From NCBI GenBank assembly GCA_002633005.1, contig NMRA01000350.1, positions 195,642-259,641 of the forward strand: a stretch of 64,000 bases of DNA, written 5' to 3'. Each line of letters opens with the position of its first letter. Position 1 is the first letter of the stretch. This stretch comes from Phoronis australis (Eukaryota; Phoronida; Phoronidae). Below the pieces are notes generated by a model, which searched no databases, was not told the origin of the DNA, and saw only the letters and a program-made list of their open reading frames with translations. Positions 15,001-23,729 of the stretch are shown here, one piece after another. Made by a program: the position numbers and the translations under genes.

Positions 15001-18000
15001 AACTGGTAGCCTGTGAAACCTAACGACCCGACCAGCGAAGTCTTCGTCGGAAGAGCTCTCGACTAAGTCGGAATTGGCGCCGGACGAGTTGCCATGTAGA
15101 CGTTCATTATTCTGCGTTCTGTTTCAAAATGAATTATTCCCATCCTACTCAATGCTTATATAAAACAGAAACAAAGTATGTCTCATTTGATACAATTGGT
15201 AATTGGAGTATTCTTGAGTGCAAATCTTTTGAGAAGCCAGCAATGAATAAACCACTGCGTTACCAGCTTTAGATGCAATAAAGGTAATTGACCGGCACCG
15301 AGGACTTGTGAGCACACGCTAATTCAGTGTTTGCTGACAAAAAGCTGTTGTGAAACAATAACTCGATTTTATATGCTATGGTCACATGTTAGGGGATTCT
15401 TTATTTAGATATACAAATACATTATTCAAATCACTGTTACTGTACAACCTTTGCCCTGACGATTCTATGGAAGGGAAACCCGAGTCCGGGGCCCCCGAAA
15501 AGAAAGTAGATTTTCAGTTTCGTGGCTAATTCACCTAAATAATTACACACTATTTCTTTGGCTCACTATTATAGTCTTTTCGTGACATGAGGTTTAGTTT
15601 CCAACTTAAGCGGGTTTATGTTCGTGATGTCCAATCCTCTCGGTTTTTACTAGTTTTCGAGATCATACAGAGAACTATCTTGGAGTGACCATTTCTCGTG
15701 GGGTCACGTACACTTTTACCAAGTGTTACTCTATTCCAGAAGTGAGGGTGAAGCTGCGACAGCACCCGTAGCGAGACTTCTTGCGTTTACGTAACAAAAC
15801 AAAACAAAACAAATCAAAACAAAACAAAACTAAACAAAACATCAAAGCCATGGCTAAAAACGATAGATTCTTAGCGGCCAACAGTATAACCATGAGAATA
15901 TCCGAAACAACCGGCTCAGATACATGTACATATCCCAAGTTAATTGACAATAAGCGTTCCGTTATACTTACCCTTTCTCCTTTTGGCCCCGCACACGTGC
16001 ACCCTGTGGAACATTCCTGGAATGTAAGAGTCAGAAGTCACTTTATTGTGGGCTGTCGTGTAAGTAACAATGTATTGCTATACAATATGGGAATTCATCA
16101 TTCACCTATTTCAACATTTAAGGCCTTGGCCCACATGTTACATAAAATTTACAGCATAACGCTGAGCAGCTTTTCCCTGAGGGTAGTGGCGTGAAATACA
16201 AATTTCATTAGATTAATCTGAGCTATAGGCTCCGACATTTTCATTAGCTTTTCAAATTTATTTGGTTCACGCCTGCACCACTCAGGTATAAATGCAGTTC
16301 TCAAAGAAAATAGATTTTGAACACATATAAAATGGGACACACAGAAACAACACACACGGCATTTTTGGTTCACAAGAGCATGTCTACCTTTCTCTGTAAT
16401 CAAGTTATGGTTGAAGCAACGTAATTTAATCTTTAATTCGCTGCTCAAAAATGACAAGAAAAGATGCTTTGCCACCAACTCCCTGATTGTACCATACCAA
16501 TCCAAAACCATGCCTTTGCAGCAAATTCTTAACAGATGAAGTCCAATTTTTCCTACCAGCCTCATCCAGTGTGACGAGCTTGTTATAGACAGATCTTGGA
16601 TTTCGATGTGCTGACCTTTTTTAACAATTTAAACCAATACTTGATCAGTTTAACAAACAGCTTTACATAAATTGTATACCTTCCCAGTTCTCCCAGGACA
16701 GCATGATTTGGACAGTTACTTCCAACACCCAGCAGCTGCTTAAAGAATTTCAATTCGACGCGCTCGATACTAGAATATTCTTTAAATCCCCAAATCTCAC
16801 TTCCATGGCTAATGATTGGGTATACCATTATATCAAAAATCTCGAGTGCAATTTTCGGTGACAGTCGTCCACATCTTGACTGAAAACGTTTCTTTGAAAA
16901 AATTGCTTTCTGTGCCAGGTGAGACAGTTTCCGTACATGTACATGTAGCTTACGTTCAGTCTAACTTAGGAGTAAGGCAAATACTCAGGTACATATGTGA
17001 GGAGACGACATCAATTTTGTCATTTCCGAAATGTCATTTTTCGTATTTTCCGCCTTTTCTAAATGCCTGTATTTTCGTTTTTGTAAGGTTGACTTTCATA
17101 CCCAATCCTAACAGTATTCAAGACGAGCCTTAATTTGTTGCTGTAGTTTAAATACTGTCTCTGCGTAACCAACCAAATCATCACCGTATAACAACTTAAA
17201 AATTTGAAGCACATTCTCATTTACGTAAATTCCACTAATTAAAGATTTTTTAGTAATCAACAAACTCGTTGAAATACATGCTAAATAAAAAGGATTAAGC
17301 ACACACCCTTGGCGAGTACCAATATTATTACTGAAAACGTCAGTTAACCCACGCTCAGTTCTTACACACGCCGCGCTTAGCTCTGAATAAAAAATTTTCA
17401 TCAATTTCAAAACACTACCATGAATTCCTATTTTTATAATCTATTCCACAAAAAGGTCCGGTATAGCCGTGAGAATATCCGAAACAACCGGCTCAGATAC
17501 ATATTCCAAGTTAATTGACAATAAGCGTTCCGTTACACGTACCCTTTCTCTCCTTGGCCCTGTACACGAACACCCTGTGGAACATTCCTGGAATGTAAGA
17601 GTCAGAAGTCATTTTATTGTGGGCTGTCGGATAAGTAACAACGTATTGCTATACAATATGGGAATTACTGGCATTCAACAACCTCAATACACAGTTTACG
17701 GTTACTGGTGGATATTGATGAAGAGAATATATTATATAAAGCAGTAACTCGTAGTGTAAATGCATAAAATAAAACACCAGAACAGTTCATGGATTAACGC
17801 AATAGATATTTCAAAACTCTAAACAAAATTTTAGAGAACGTGTTTTCTGTTTCGCCAGACTCCACTGACGTAATCTTAACTACGGTGATGGATGTGTTGC
17901 GTGCTCGTGATTCAGTTTTAAAGTCGTGGGCTTTCGCACGCACTTTCTATTATCTGATAGTGATACAATCTTCAGTAGTGCAAAAATTTTTTAAAATCAT

Positions 18001-21000
18001 TCCCACAGCAGCGCTACGAAGATATAAAAATTCTGAAATATGGGCCGCCTAGTTTTTACTAGGCTTTAAAAAGGTTTCATAATCATTTATGAATAAGACT
18101 CCTTTGGACACGAAGAACCTTTGACATTGTATTTTACTAAATGATTCAATTGCAGCTTCAAAACTGCAAAATGGCAAATAAAGGTGCAAAATTACGCCGC
18201 GTCACATATTTTTTGTTTTTGCCGGTGTGACACGTTTTTGAGCGAAGGCATCATTTTCCCCACTTATATTTTACCTGCATACATAATTGATACACTTTGT
18301 GCTCGCCGTAGAAACCAGTGCGAAACAATGTAACCGTAATTTAAAACTCTTTAGAAATTTCGCTAGCTTGCTAACGGTTTTTAATGCGAACCGCCTTGAC
18401 ACCATGCCTACTTTAGCCCAAATTCGCTTGTACATTATGCATACCAGAGTAGCTTGTATCAGTTCTGTTGTTCCTATAAACACCCAGTGTACCAGGACGG
18501 TTTCTTCACAGTAACGTTGACAAGCTCCGTAGAAATAATTAATTGAGCAACGGGACTTACAAATTGTTGTTATAGATCCAAGTTCCGTATACAACTTGTG
18601 AAGGCAGGGACGCGACATTTACCTATACGGTTTCGTCGTCGTGCGACCTCCCGACGGGGTCACATCTGTCAGAGACGAATTATTTAAACATGTGCGGACT
18701 ACATATTTAATTCCACATGTACCGCATTGCAAATATTTTTTCATACATTTATCGGCACTGAGAAACATTTACAATAACACAAAAAGACTAGAACACCACA
18801 AACACGCACGCATGCACACACGCATACCCCACAACTAATCCTTTTGACTACTAAGAAAAACAGTTTCACCATCTTTTTGTGCAAATACTGAATTCAAATC
18901 CTTACAAGCATCATTCTTTTCACTCATGTAATATTTTTGATGAAGTTAAAAAATGTACTTAGAAGTATTCCTTCTGATCCGAACTTTTGGGTATAAACAA
19001 ACCCAATAACAAAACATTGTTTTTAAAATTTTCCTTTTTATCAAAAAACGCCAAATATAACGTTGTTGCAGGAGAGCGTGTCGACATTATGGAGATTCGC
19101 TCTGTTTAAAATTTCGTTATTAACTTTTGTCAAAAATGAATTTACTGTTCCACATCCCCAAAATAAGTGTTTCAAATGTCTTTATCGATTGTCCACAAAA
19201 GAAACAAGAGTCGTCATCCGTAACTTGAATTATTTTAAAAATGAGTTAGTAGTCAAAATTCTCATCAAGAGTCTGGACTGAAGCCTAATTCTTGGGTCTC
19301 TTGTTGTGATTTTAGAAGGGAATAAATATGTTCCCATGAAAAATTATTTGTATTTATGTTCAGTTCTTTGGCCCATTTCTACTCCGCTTTTGAGACTTCG
19401 GAACTATAATTTAATTGAGTACAAATATGTTGACACCCTCTCCCACCACTTTTCAGTTTCATTAAAATCGTTGGCATAACAGGACAATGCGCATCATAAC
19501 TAAGAACTCTATCAAGAACACATTTCTGTTGGTACCTCAATATCACTGAAATAAAACTATTATAATTCACATTAGAGTTCGTTTTGATATCCAAAACATC
19601 CACAATAAATCTATACTTCAAAATATTACCATCTGTGGAAAACAAGTCTTTTATAAAGACTACTGTATGCCTCCATTGCAATTTTTCTGGAATATTTTTC
19701 GAAGGCTTTGGCAAGAATATCAGAAGATGTAAAATTTTTGAAACAGCAAGCGCCTTCATTACTGTAATCCTCTCGAAAGACGTTAGAATTCGTTTGGACC
19801 AATTTTTCATAATTAATTCAATATTTTTCAATTTCGCCAAGTAATTCTGGTCTGCCATATCATGTAAGTTACTTGGAAATTAATCCCCAAGAACATGACA
19901 GAAATTTTTTCAGCACCGTTTGCCATGCTGCCAAACCAAATGGCTTTTGTTTTTTCTACATTGACCCTGAGGGCGGAGAATGGAGCAAACAGATTCAGAA
20001 CATTTAAAGTAGACCGTAAAGACATCTCTGAGCCATCTAAAATAATAGGATTGTCATCAGCATATTGCGTTAGTAAATACTCACGATCCATAATTTTGAT
20101 TCCATTTGTATTTTTGTTGTGTCTGATCATGAGAGCCAAAATTTCCGCACAAATAATAACTAGATAAGGAGATAAATATCTCTTTTGCTTTACTACCATT
20201 CTTTGCTGAAGCAGTTGCCTACATGCACATGTAAATTTCAACCGCGGAAGTGAATGTTAACTTTTTTGGATGATGCAATTGAAAAGAAGACGACTGAAAA
20301 AATACAAGACAGTTCTATAAAGAAAACAGGAACGAGAGAAAAAAACAAAAGTGCTGCACATTTATCTGCGCTCATAATATATTTAAGTGAACGGGAATTT
20401 AAAATACGACGAAGGCGCGGACGTAGGGCTCAAATGATCGTTTGTTGTAACACAGTACCCAATTAATTTGTCATTATACTATTCACCATGTGCCGGGTGC
20501 AATGTTTTAGCGATAGTTTTACACATCCATAGTGCACTAATGAATGTTTATGCTTTTCTACGAAAACACTTTAAAAACGACATAAAAAATTACGCACCAA
20601 CATTCGCCACGTGGGTGAGAAAAGTGCATCTATTAGGTACAATGTGGGAACCTTCATCAGCAGGAAAGGAAGAAATGCGAGAATGTATTATTTATACATA
20701 CACAAAATGAACCCTCGAGTGGTATACACGAAGTAATATCTAACAAGACATTATTCCTCGTATCGACCGATACCTAAGGTCGAAGTCGATACGCGGAATA
20801 AAGTCAAATATTTATTCCATGCGCTTCAAATTCCTAAGTTTCTTTCATTTTTACGGCATATTTTTTAAATACTTCACCTAGACTGTTCACATGGCGGATC
20901 ACATCCTATATGCAAGCACTTGCGCGTTAGATTGTAAGTTTTCTATTGTAAGAGAGGTAACAAAGATGATAACAACGGCAACTGTGCAGTGAACTTGTAA

Positions 21001-23653
21001 CATCTCTTGGAAATAGTTAAATAAGAACAATATTTGACATTTTAGTTTCCTTGGAATCGGCCCCTGAGTTGCAGACGTTATAGTATTTAGCAATTGAAAA
21101 TTGAGACATAAGTGTCGTATAATTAACAGTTTTGCTCTAGATTTTACGTTGAGGTCCTGATTGCATGTCGAGTTTTAGTTACTATATTCGGAAACTTTGA
21201 TGATCGAGCCGGCTGAAGACGTCTAGTCGACGTTGACCTACCTTTTGAACTTTCCATGGCAAAGGTCACTGTTGAAGTAGTGCGGGAGGTGAATACTTAA
21301 AACATTATCACATGGCCGTATTTCCCTCGACAGATTCAACGCGTATGAGATAAACGTGTTTAATTAAAACAACATGGCTTGTTCTATCTCCGACTAGACG
21401 TTAGTAGGTAGTCTAAAGATTACCTTTTTTGCACACAAAAGTTGGAGAACGTCAGAAAAGATTTCAGCAAATTTATTCGCCTGATGGGCACGCGTATACT
21501 GTGCACACTAAAATTCACCGATGTCTCGAACTGTGTTGAGTGTGCATACCACTCTAATTTCGGAGGGAAAGAAATTGATAGCCACAATAATTTTTAATCA
21601 ATACAACTGCGTGCAACACTACCTACCTCCTTGGAGTTGTTTTTAGGAGACAATGGCAATATGGTATCACTTCCGATCACTACATTCTGAGCTGCTAAAG
21701 GGTCTGAAAATAAACCGTACGATTGAAAAGTGCTGACTTGTTTTTTTACGATTTTCGATTAATCTTGAATGGTTTGAAACTGAAATTAGATAACAGCGTA
21801 CGAATTTTCCCGGGGATTATGATTTTTCAGCAAACACTTGTATTCTTAACCCACAACTGAAAATAAACGTTCATAAAAGCAAACCGTTTCGAGTAGGCTT
21901 TTTCGGGGACACCGACCAAACATTTCCACTATTATAAAATTGTCAAAGAAGGCAAAAACACGCAACAATACAAGTTTTCCGGTATTCCAATGACTAATTC
22001 AGGCCCGCAGGAAGGCAAAAACTTTTTTTTTGGAGAGGGGGGAATAATTTCGACTTCGCCAAACAACCCCCATCGCCACCACCTCCACGACCTCCCACCG
22101 TCACTCCCGTCTTCCCGATTCCACCATATTTGTACCGAATCTCCCACGTGAGGGGTGGCACAGTGGCGGAGTTAGGGTTGGTCAAGGAGCCATGGCCCCC
22201 CTAAAATTCGCCCAGATCCCACTTGGCAATTCAGGGGTGCGAATTTCTTACGGGTAAAACTCTGGCTAATACTCTGCCCTTCTCCCCCCCACTCAAAATC
22301 CTGGACCTGCCCCTCAGACAATCCCGGAGTAACCGTGAACCAGTACGGAGAGTAAGAATGGGCCTAGGAGCAGTACACCGACCGGTAGCGAGAAGCTTTC
22401 TCAAGTTCCTATAGCTGAGATCTAACAGTGTGAAAATACGATACGAACTAAAGCTAGTTGCTGGTCAGCTGAGCTGCGATTTACTTTAGACAGGCAGCTC
22501 GCACCAGCCGTCTGCGCTCTCTCTAAGGTCAAGATTCGTTTTTTTGTGATCCATTTTCGGAAAACTTTATTTTATTGTGGTCATTCTTTGAAGGAGTTTT
22601 TTTGAAAAGGTGAGGTCCCGAAGTCCCTGGTATAGTGTCTTTGGAGCTGTTTCAAAATGCCTAATTGAAACACGCCCGGAAGCCTAATTTGTGGTGGCTG
22701 TGTCCCAAAAATGTACACACTTCCTGAACGCCTGGAGTTCAAATTCAGTTCCCGTGGATCACTGAGATTCTGCGCGGGCCTGCTGCATGGTTTCATAATA
22801 TTTTTAACGTGGGTACATCAGTAATGACGTGCACGCGAATCAGGACAAGCAATCACTACAGTTTCGAAGAACAAAAATTCATTGCTTAGTACTACTGGAA
22901 ACTAAAAATACCAAGAAAGTGCAAAGACAACCTTTTGAACAAGTGAGTTTAATTTTATTTCTTTAAAGGAGCATGCCACCCAAAAAACAACTTATTTTGT
23001 ATGAGTTTAGATCGAGTAGTTCTACTCGATAACGGGACGTTCGGTTGCGTTACCTAACACCTGACGGCCGACGGAGGTGTTGGAATTATCCAATGACGTC
23101 ATTGGTTTCACACGCAGTCTGCACACTAGTTAACCAAACTTCTATGTAAAACCCTTTAAAATATACCGAGTTCTTATAAAAACGTGTTGTTTTATTCCGG
23201 TGTTACGGATTTATTGGTATTAAGAGGGTCCAAAGTTCAGGACTGAAGGTTTGGTACACAAAACCACCAACGTGTATAAATCATGTCTAATCAGATAGTA
23301 TCTTTGTAGCTTGCAGCCTTGTCAGTGAAGTACAAATTTCGAAATACTTCGATAAATGCAAATACAATTTCCTTAACTGGCTCAAACACCCTGTGTTAAA
23401 TGAAGCATGTCGGTGTATTAGTAAACATTTACAAATTGAGACATCGTTTTTCTAGTAAACACAAGCAATACCCATGGTCCGGGCGGACTTGAACAAATGT
23501 GCGTAATTTTACGAATCAGATAACTAATCAATGAAACCATTGATGATTGTTAAATTACAGTAATAAGTTGATGTTATGTCATGCGACACGCTCACCTGCT
23601 GACAACGTAAAGATGACTAGTGGAACCAAAACAAGCCTGACTAGGGAGCCCAT
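52..23653 (-). CDS. Collagen gene, 5' portion (partial, multi-exon; continues beyond position 1)
   Basis: This is a secreted extracellular-matrix collagen chain assembled from separate exons. In transcript order they are: signal peptide (23653-23596), linker (21703-21627), Cys-rich exon in two copies (17587-17543, 16016-15972), then triple-helix exons 11631-11497, 8485-8441, 7681-7556, 5833-5726, 5467-5414 and 87-52. Every exon ends in a GT donor and follows an AG acceptor. The first junction is phase 1 and all others are phase 0. Triple-helix exons start with a Gly codon and are multiples of 9 bp (135, 45, 126, 108, 54, 36), with no Gly-X-Y break in about 56 triplets. The N-terminal non-collagenous part is only about 60 residues, with no TSPN or vWC domain. 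The C-x3-C-x-C cluster before the helix and a lone Cys after about 44 triplets recall the 7S end of type IV collagen, but the type IV spacing does not match. The family is therefore unresolved. Small exons may have been missed. Confidence 0.88.
268..522. mobile_element. MITE-like foldback element with GGGCCCGTTCC ends
   Basis: About 255 bp is bounded by imperfect inverted repeats: GGGCCCGTTCCAAGAAACT at the left (271-289) and the reverse complement of AGGAACCCGTTCCAGGAAAA at the right (501-520). The interior is AT-rich, with repeated TTAAGT and AACTTAAG blocks and no coding capacity. A diverged relative lies at 29791-30020. Confidence 0.6.
2740..3490 (-). pseudogene. Decayed THAP-domain, transposase-like gene
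   Basis: Read on the minus strand, three islands in different frames look coding. Near 3423-3300 is the second half of a THAP zinc-binding domain: [14 protein letters not shown], then HRLKKGA. The expected Cys of C-x2-H has become Arg. Near 3080-2990 is an acidic, Ser-rich stretch followed by [12 protein letters not shown]. Near 2930-2760 is a stretch with [16 protein letters not shown], resembling the region after the zinc cluster in THAP-associated transposase-like proteins of invertebrates. Stops and frame changes separate the islands, so it is inactive. The assignment rests on motif recognition. Confidence 0.5.
5414..5467 (-). CDS. Collagen triple-helix exon, 54 bp (6 Gly-X-Y)
   Basis: Six triplets, [18 protein letters not shown], lie between a TTCCAG acceptor (5468) and a GTGAAT donor (5413). 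This is the canonical 54-bp collagen exon length, phase 0. The intron separating it from the upstream 108-bp exon is only 258 bp. Confidence 0.93.
5726..5833 (-). CDS. Collagen triple-helix exon, 108 bp (12 Gly-X-Y), with a Cys
   Basis: Twelve triplets run from [10 protein letters not shown] to GLSGCKGKN, between a CCAG acceptor (5834) and a GTAAGT donor (5725). The length, 108 bp, is twice the classical 54-bp collagen unit. The single Cys inside the helix (GCK) is unusual for fibrillar collagens. It resembles the lone Cys near the N-terminal end of type IV chains. Confidence 0.93.
5834..7555 (-). other. Collagen intron
   Basis: The intron holds a 13-base C homopolymer (6891-6903) and otherwise ordinary AT-rich sequence. 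Short open frames here (6182-6445, 6795-6977, 7172-7375) are unrecognised and show no domain. The neighbouring intron 5468-5725 is short and featureless. Confidence 0.55.
7556..7681 (-). CDS. Collagen triple-helix exon, 126 bp (14 Gly-X-Y)
   Basis: Fourteen unbroken triplets run from [12 protein letters not shown] to GRDGANGER. The acceptor is TTGCAG (7682) and the donor is GTAAAG (7555). The exon is phase 0 at both ends. It contains GPP, GEP and GER triplets and no cysteine. Confidence 0.92.
7882..8400 (-). mobile_element. Possible LINE 3'-end fragment in a collagen intron
   Basis: The minus-strand frame reads through about 170 codons. Its later part has [20 protein letters not shown], then [16 protein letters not shown]. 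This recalls the C-terminal region after the RT domain of CR1-like LINEs (Cys motif, E..YHFLL.C, then a basic tail). The second Cys and part of the motif are degraded. The frame runs into the 45-bp collagen exon only by chance. A search against Repbase-type LINE proteins would decide. Confidence 0.4.
8441..8485 (-). CDS. Collagen triple-helix exon, 45 bp (5 Gly-X-Y)
   Basis: Five triplets, [15 protein letters not shown], lie between a CTCAG acceptor (8486) and a GTATGT donor (8440). The exon is 45 bp and phase 0, a common collagen exon size. A longer open frame on the same strand overlaps it in another register and is not the collagen frame. Confidence 0.9.
8486..11496 (-). other. Collagen intron without recognised features
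   Basis: About 3 kb of AT-rich intron. The open frames at 9619-9807, 9960-10223 and 10616-10900 (the last with a true ATG, 94 codons) have no recognisable domain and no Gly-X-Y pattern. I see no element ends. Confidence 0.5.
11497..11631 (-). CDS. Collagen triple-helix exon, 135 bp (15 Gly-X-Y)
   Basis: The minus strand reads 15 unbroken Gly-X-Y triplets, beginning [12 protein letters not shown] and ending [15 protein letters not shown] acceptor precedes the exon (11632) and a GTAAGT donor follows (11496). It is phase 0 at both ends and 135 bp long, a multiple of 9. Several Y-position prolines and KGE/RGE-like triplets are typical of collagen helices. Confidence 0.92.
11780..11915 (+). repeat. 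Compound trinucleotide/hexanucleotide microsatellite
   Basis: Tandem AATGAC and ATTGCAATGAC units change into GGCGAT repeats and then into ATCATC and TTGTTG runs. This is simple sequence about 140 bp long within a collagen intron, just upstream of the 135-bp exon. Confidence 0.8.
12600..13400. repeat. Degenerate tandem array, ~146-bp unit
   Basis: A recurring block, GCCACCTAGTGGCCATTTTT, is followed by a T-rich stretch, a TATCTC-like block, then TTTTCATGAAATTTGGCATATAG. The CTAGTG anchor occurs at 12751, 12896, 13052, 13199 (as GTAGTG) and 13343, giving spacings of 145, 156, 147 and 144. A partial unit precedes it at about 12600-12740. Units are strongly diverged. Short open frames here are by-products of the repeat. 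Confidence 0.65.
14684..15161 (+). pseudogene. THAP zinc-finger domain fragment
   Basis: The plus-strand frame reads CIVPACPHC near the start. It then has a Trp (TWLAVV), the C-x2-H pair in RVCGRHF, and a PYVPLPG block where THAP domains carry AVP. The Cys spacing and the conserved Trp fit a THAP DNA-binding domain of about 85 residues. The codon where the initiator would be expected is TTG (14696). A TGA at 15014-15016 interrupts the frame, which then stays open to 15161 with a Ser/Glu-rich segment. It is best read as a relic of a THAP transposase or host THAP gene. Confidence 0.55.
15791..15841 (+). repeat. (AAAAC)n simple repeat
   Basis: About nine units of AAAAC with two single-base variants, 43 bp from the edge of direct-repeat copy A. 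Confidence 0.85.
15884..16095 (+). repeat. Direct repeat copy A carrying a collagen exon
   Basis: A 212-bp segment starts GTATAACC and ends GGGAATT. It is repeated in the same orientation at 17461-17666, with about 16 substitutions and one 6-bp gap. It holds the 15972-16016 exon and its splice sites. The LINE fragment begins at its right edge. Confidence 0.85.
15972..16016 (-). CDS. Collagen Cys-rich exon, downstream copy (A), start of Gly-X-Y
   Basis: This 45-nt phase-0 exon encodes [15 protein letters not shown] between a CAG acceptor (16017) and a GTAAGT donor (15971). Its GPKGER end runs straight into GLRGET of the next exon, so it bridges the non-collagenous head and the helix. The C-x3-C-x-C cluster could form disulfides between chains, as Cys clusters at collagen helix ends do. 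That role is inference. The exon lies inside a direct repeat shared with copy B. Confidence 0.68.
16096..17460 (-). mobile_element. 5'-truncated LINE (RT C-terminal half), between two exon copies
   Basis: On the minus strand the 5' end lies near 17460, with DLFVE then [13 protein letters not shown]. This is followed by the RT block [13 protein letters not shown], the catalytic box as YGDD ([12 protein letters not shown]), then [15 protein letters not shown]. The thumb region and [10 protein letters not shown] follow, and a C-terminal region with [11 protein letters not shown] (near 16340) ends about 16150. Stops and frameshifts break it into three frames, so it is dead. A short 3'UTR ends in GAATGATGAATT-like sequence at the junction with copy A. 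The family resembles CR1/RTE-like LINEs of marine invertebrates, but I cannot assign the clade. Confidence 0.8.
17461..17666 (+). repeat. Direct repeat copy B carrying a collagen exon
   Basis: A 206-bp segment matches 15884-16095 at about 92% identity by hand alignment. It holds the 17543-17587 exon. Its left edge abuts the 5'-truncated end of the LINE, as expected for one side of a target-site duplication. Confidence 0.85.
17543..17587 (-). CDS. Collagen Cys-rich exon, upstream copy (B), Gly-X-Y broken
   Basis: This 45-nt phase-0 exon encodes [15 protein letters not shown], flanked by a CAG acceptor (17588) and a GTACGT donor (17542). It is the paralogue of the exon at 15972-16016. The Gly that starts the last triplet in that copy is Arg here (GPRRER against GPKGER). 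The three cysteines are kept. It could be spliced in tandem with copy A, used as an alternative to it, or be dead. The open frame and intact splice signals argue against simple decay. Expression cannot be judged from DNA. Confidence 0.55.
18830..20241 (-). mobile_element. 5'-truncated LINE, L1/Tx1-like
   Basis: The minus-strand reading starts in the RT palm ([17 protein letters not shown]), continues with [14 protein letters not shown], then [10 protein letters not shown]. It goes on through [39 protein letters not shown], and a C-terminal zinc motif ([16 protein letters not shown] near 19180). The order and spacing match the C-terminal half of L1/Tx1-clade ORF2. The frame is broken at several points, and the usual GD before the SPYLF block is lost. 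It lies in the collagen intron and is a different family from the LINE at 16-17 kb. Confidence 0.75.
20747..20805. repeat. Short inverted repeat (17-bp arms)
   Basis: The arms TTATTCCTCGTATCGAC (20751-20767) and GTCGATACGCGGAATAA (20785-20801) pair at 16 of 17 positions across a 17-nt spacer. Partial pairing extends outward. It could be a hairpin or the remains of a small foldback element. Confidence 0.6.
21627..21703 (-). CDS. Collagen exon 2: short non-collagenous linker
   Basis: This is a 77-nt exon between an acceptor with a pyrimidine-rich tract ending in TTTTCAG (21704) and a GTAGGT donor (21626). It completes the split Asp codon and adds 25 residues beginning [12 protein letters not shown] and ending in KNNSKE. 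It has no cysteines and no recognised domain. Its phase-1 entry and phase-0 exit fit exon 1 upstream and the Gly-X-Y exons downstream. Confidence 0.68.
22161..22315. mobile_element. MITE-like element with CAGTGGCGGA end
   Basis: This 155-bp segment starts CAGTGGCGGAGTTAGG and ends CCTGGACCTGCCCCT, with GCCATGGCCCCC inside. It is an inverted relative of 46848-47007, which starts CAGGGGCGGATCTAGG and ends AAATCCGCCACTG. It has no coding capacity and lies in collagen intron 1. Confidence 0.6.
23596..23653 (-). CDS. Collagen exon 1: start codon and signal peptide
   Basis: The ATG at 23653-23651 has a good context (G at -3, G at +4). It opens a 19-residue hydrophobic segment, [19 protein letters not shown], typical of a secretory signal peptide. 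The exon ends after the first base of codon 20 at a GTGAGC donor (23595). The next exon supplies AC, making Asp and a plausible cleavage site after Ser-Ala. The frame match with exon 2 is the main reason to link the two. Confidence 0.75.
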
Positions 23654-23700
23654 CTCCTAAAAATCGGTTGCTGCACTCTCACCGTCTCAGTCAGACTCAT
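23641..23700 (-). promoter_or_regulatory. Upstream ORF overlapping the collagen start codon
   Basis: An ATG at 23700-23698 opens a 19-codon frame. It is out of frame with the main ATG (47 nt apart) and ends at TAG inside the collagen coding sequence (23643-23641). It would restrain collagen translation if transcription starts upstream of 23700. The TATA position puts the predicted start within a few bases of it. Confidence 0.35.
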
Positions 23701-23729
23701 CCTTTCCCTCCGGAGGACATATTCGACTC

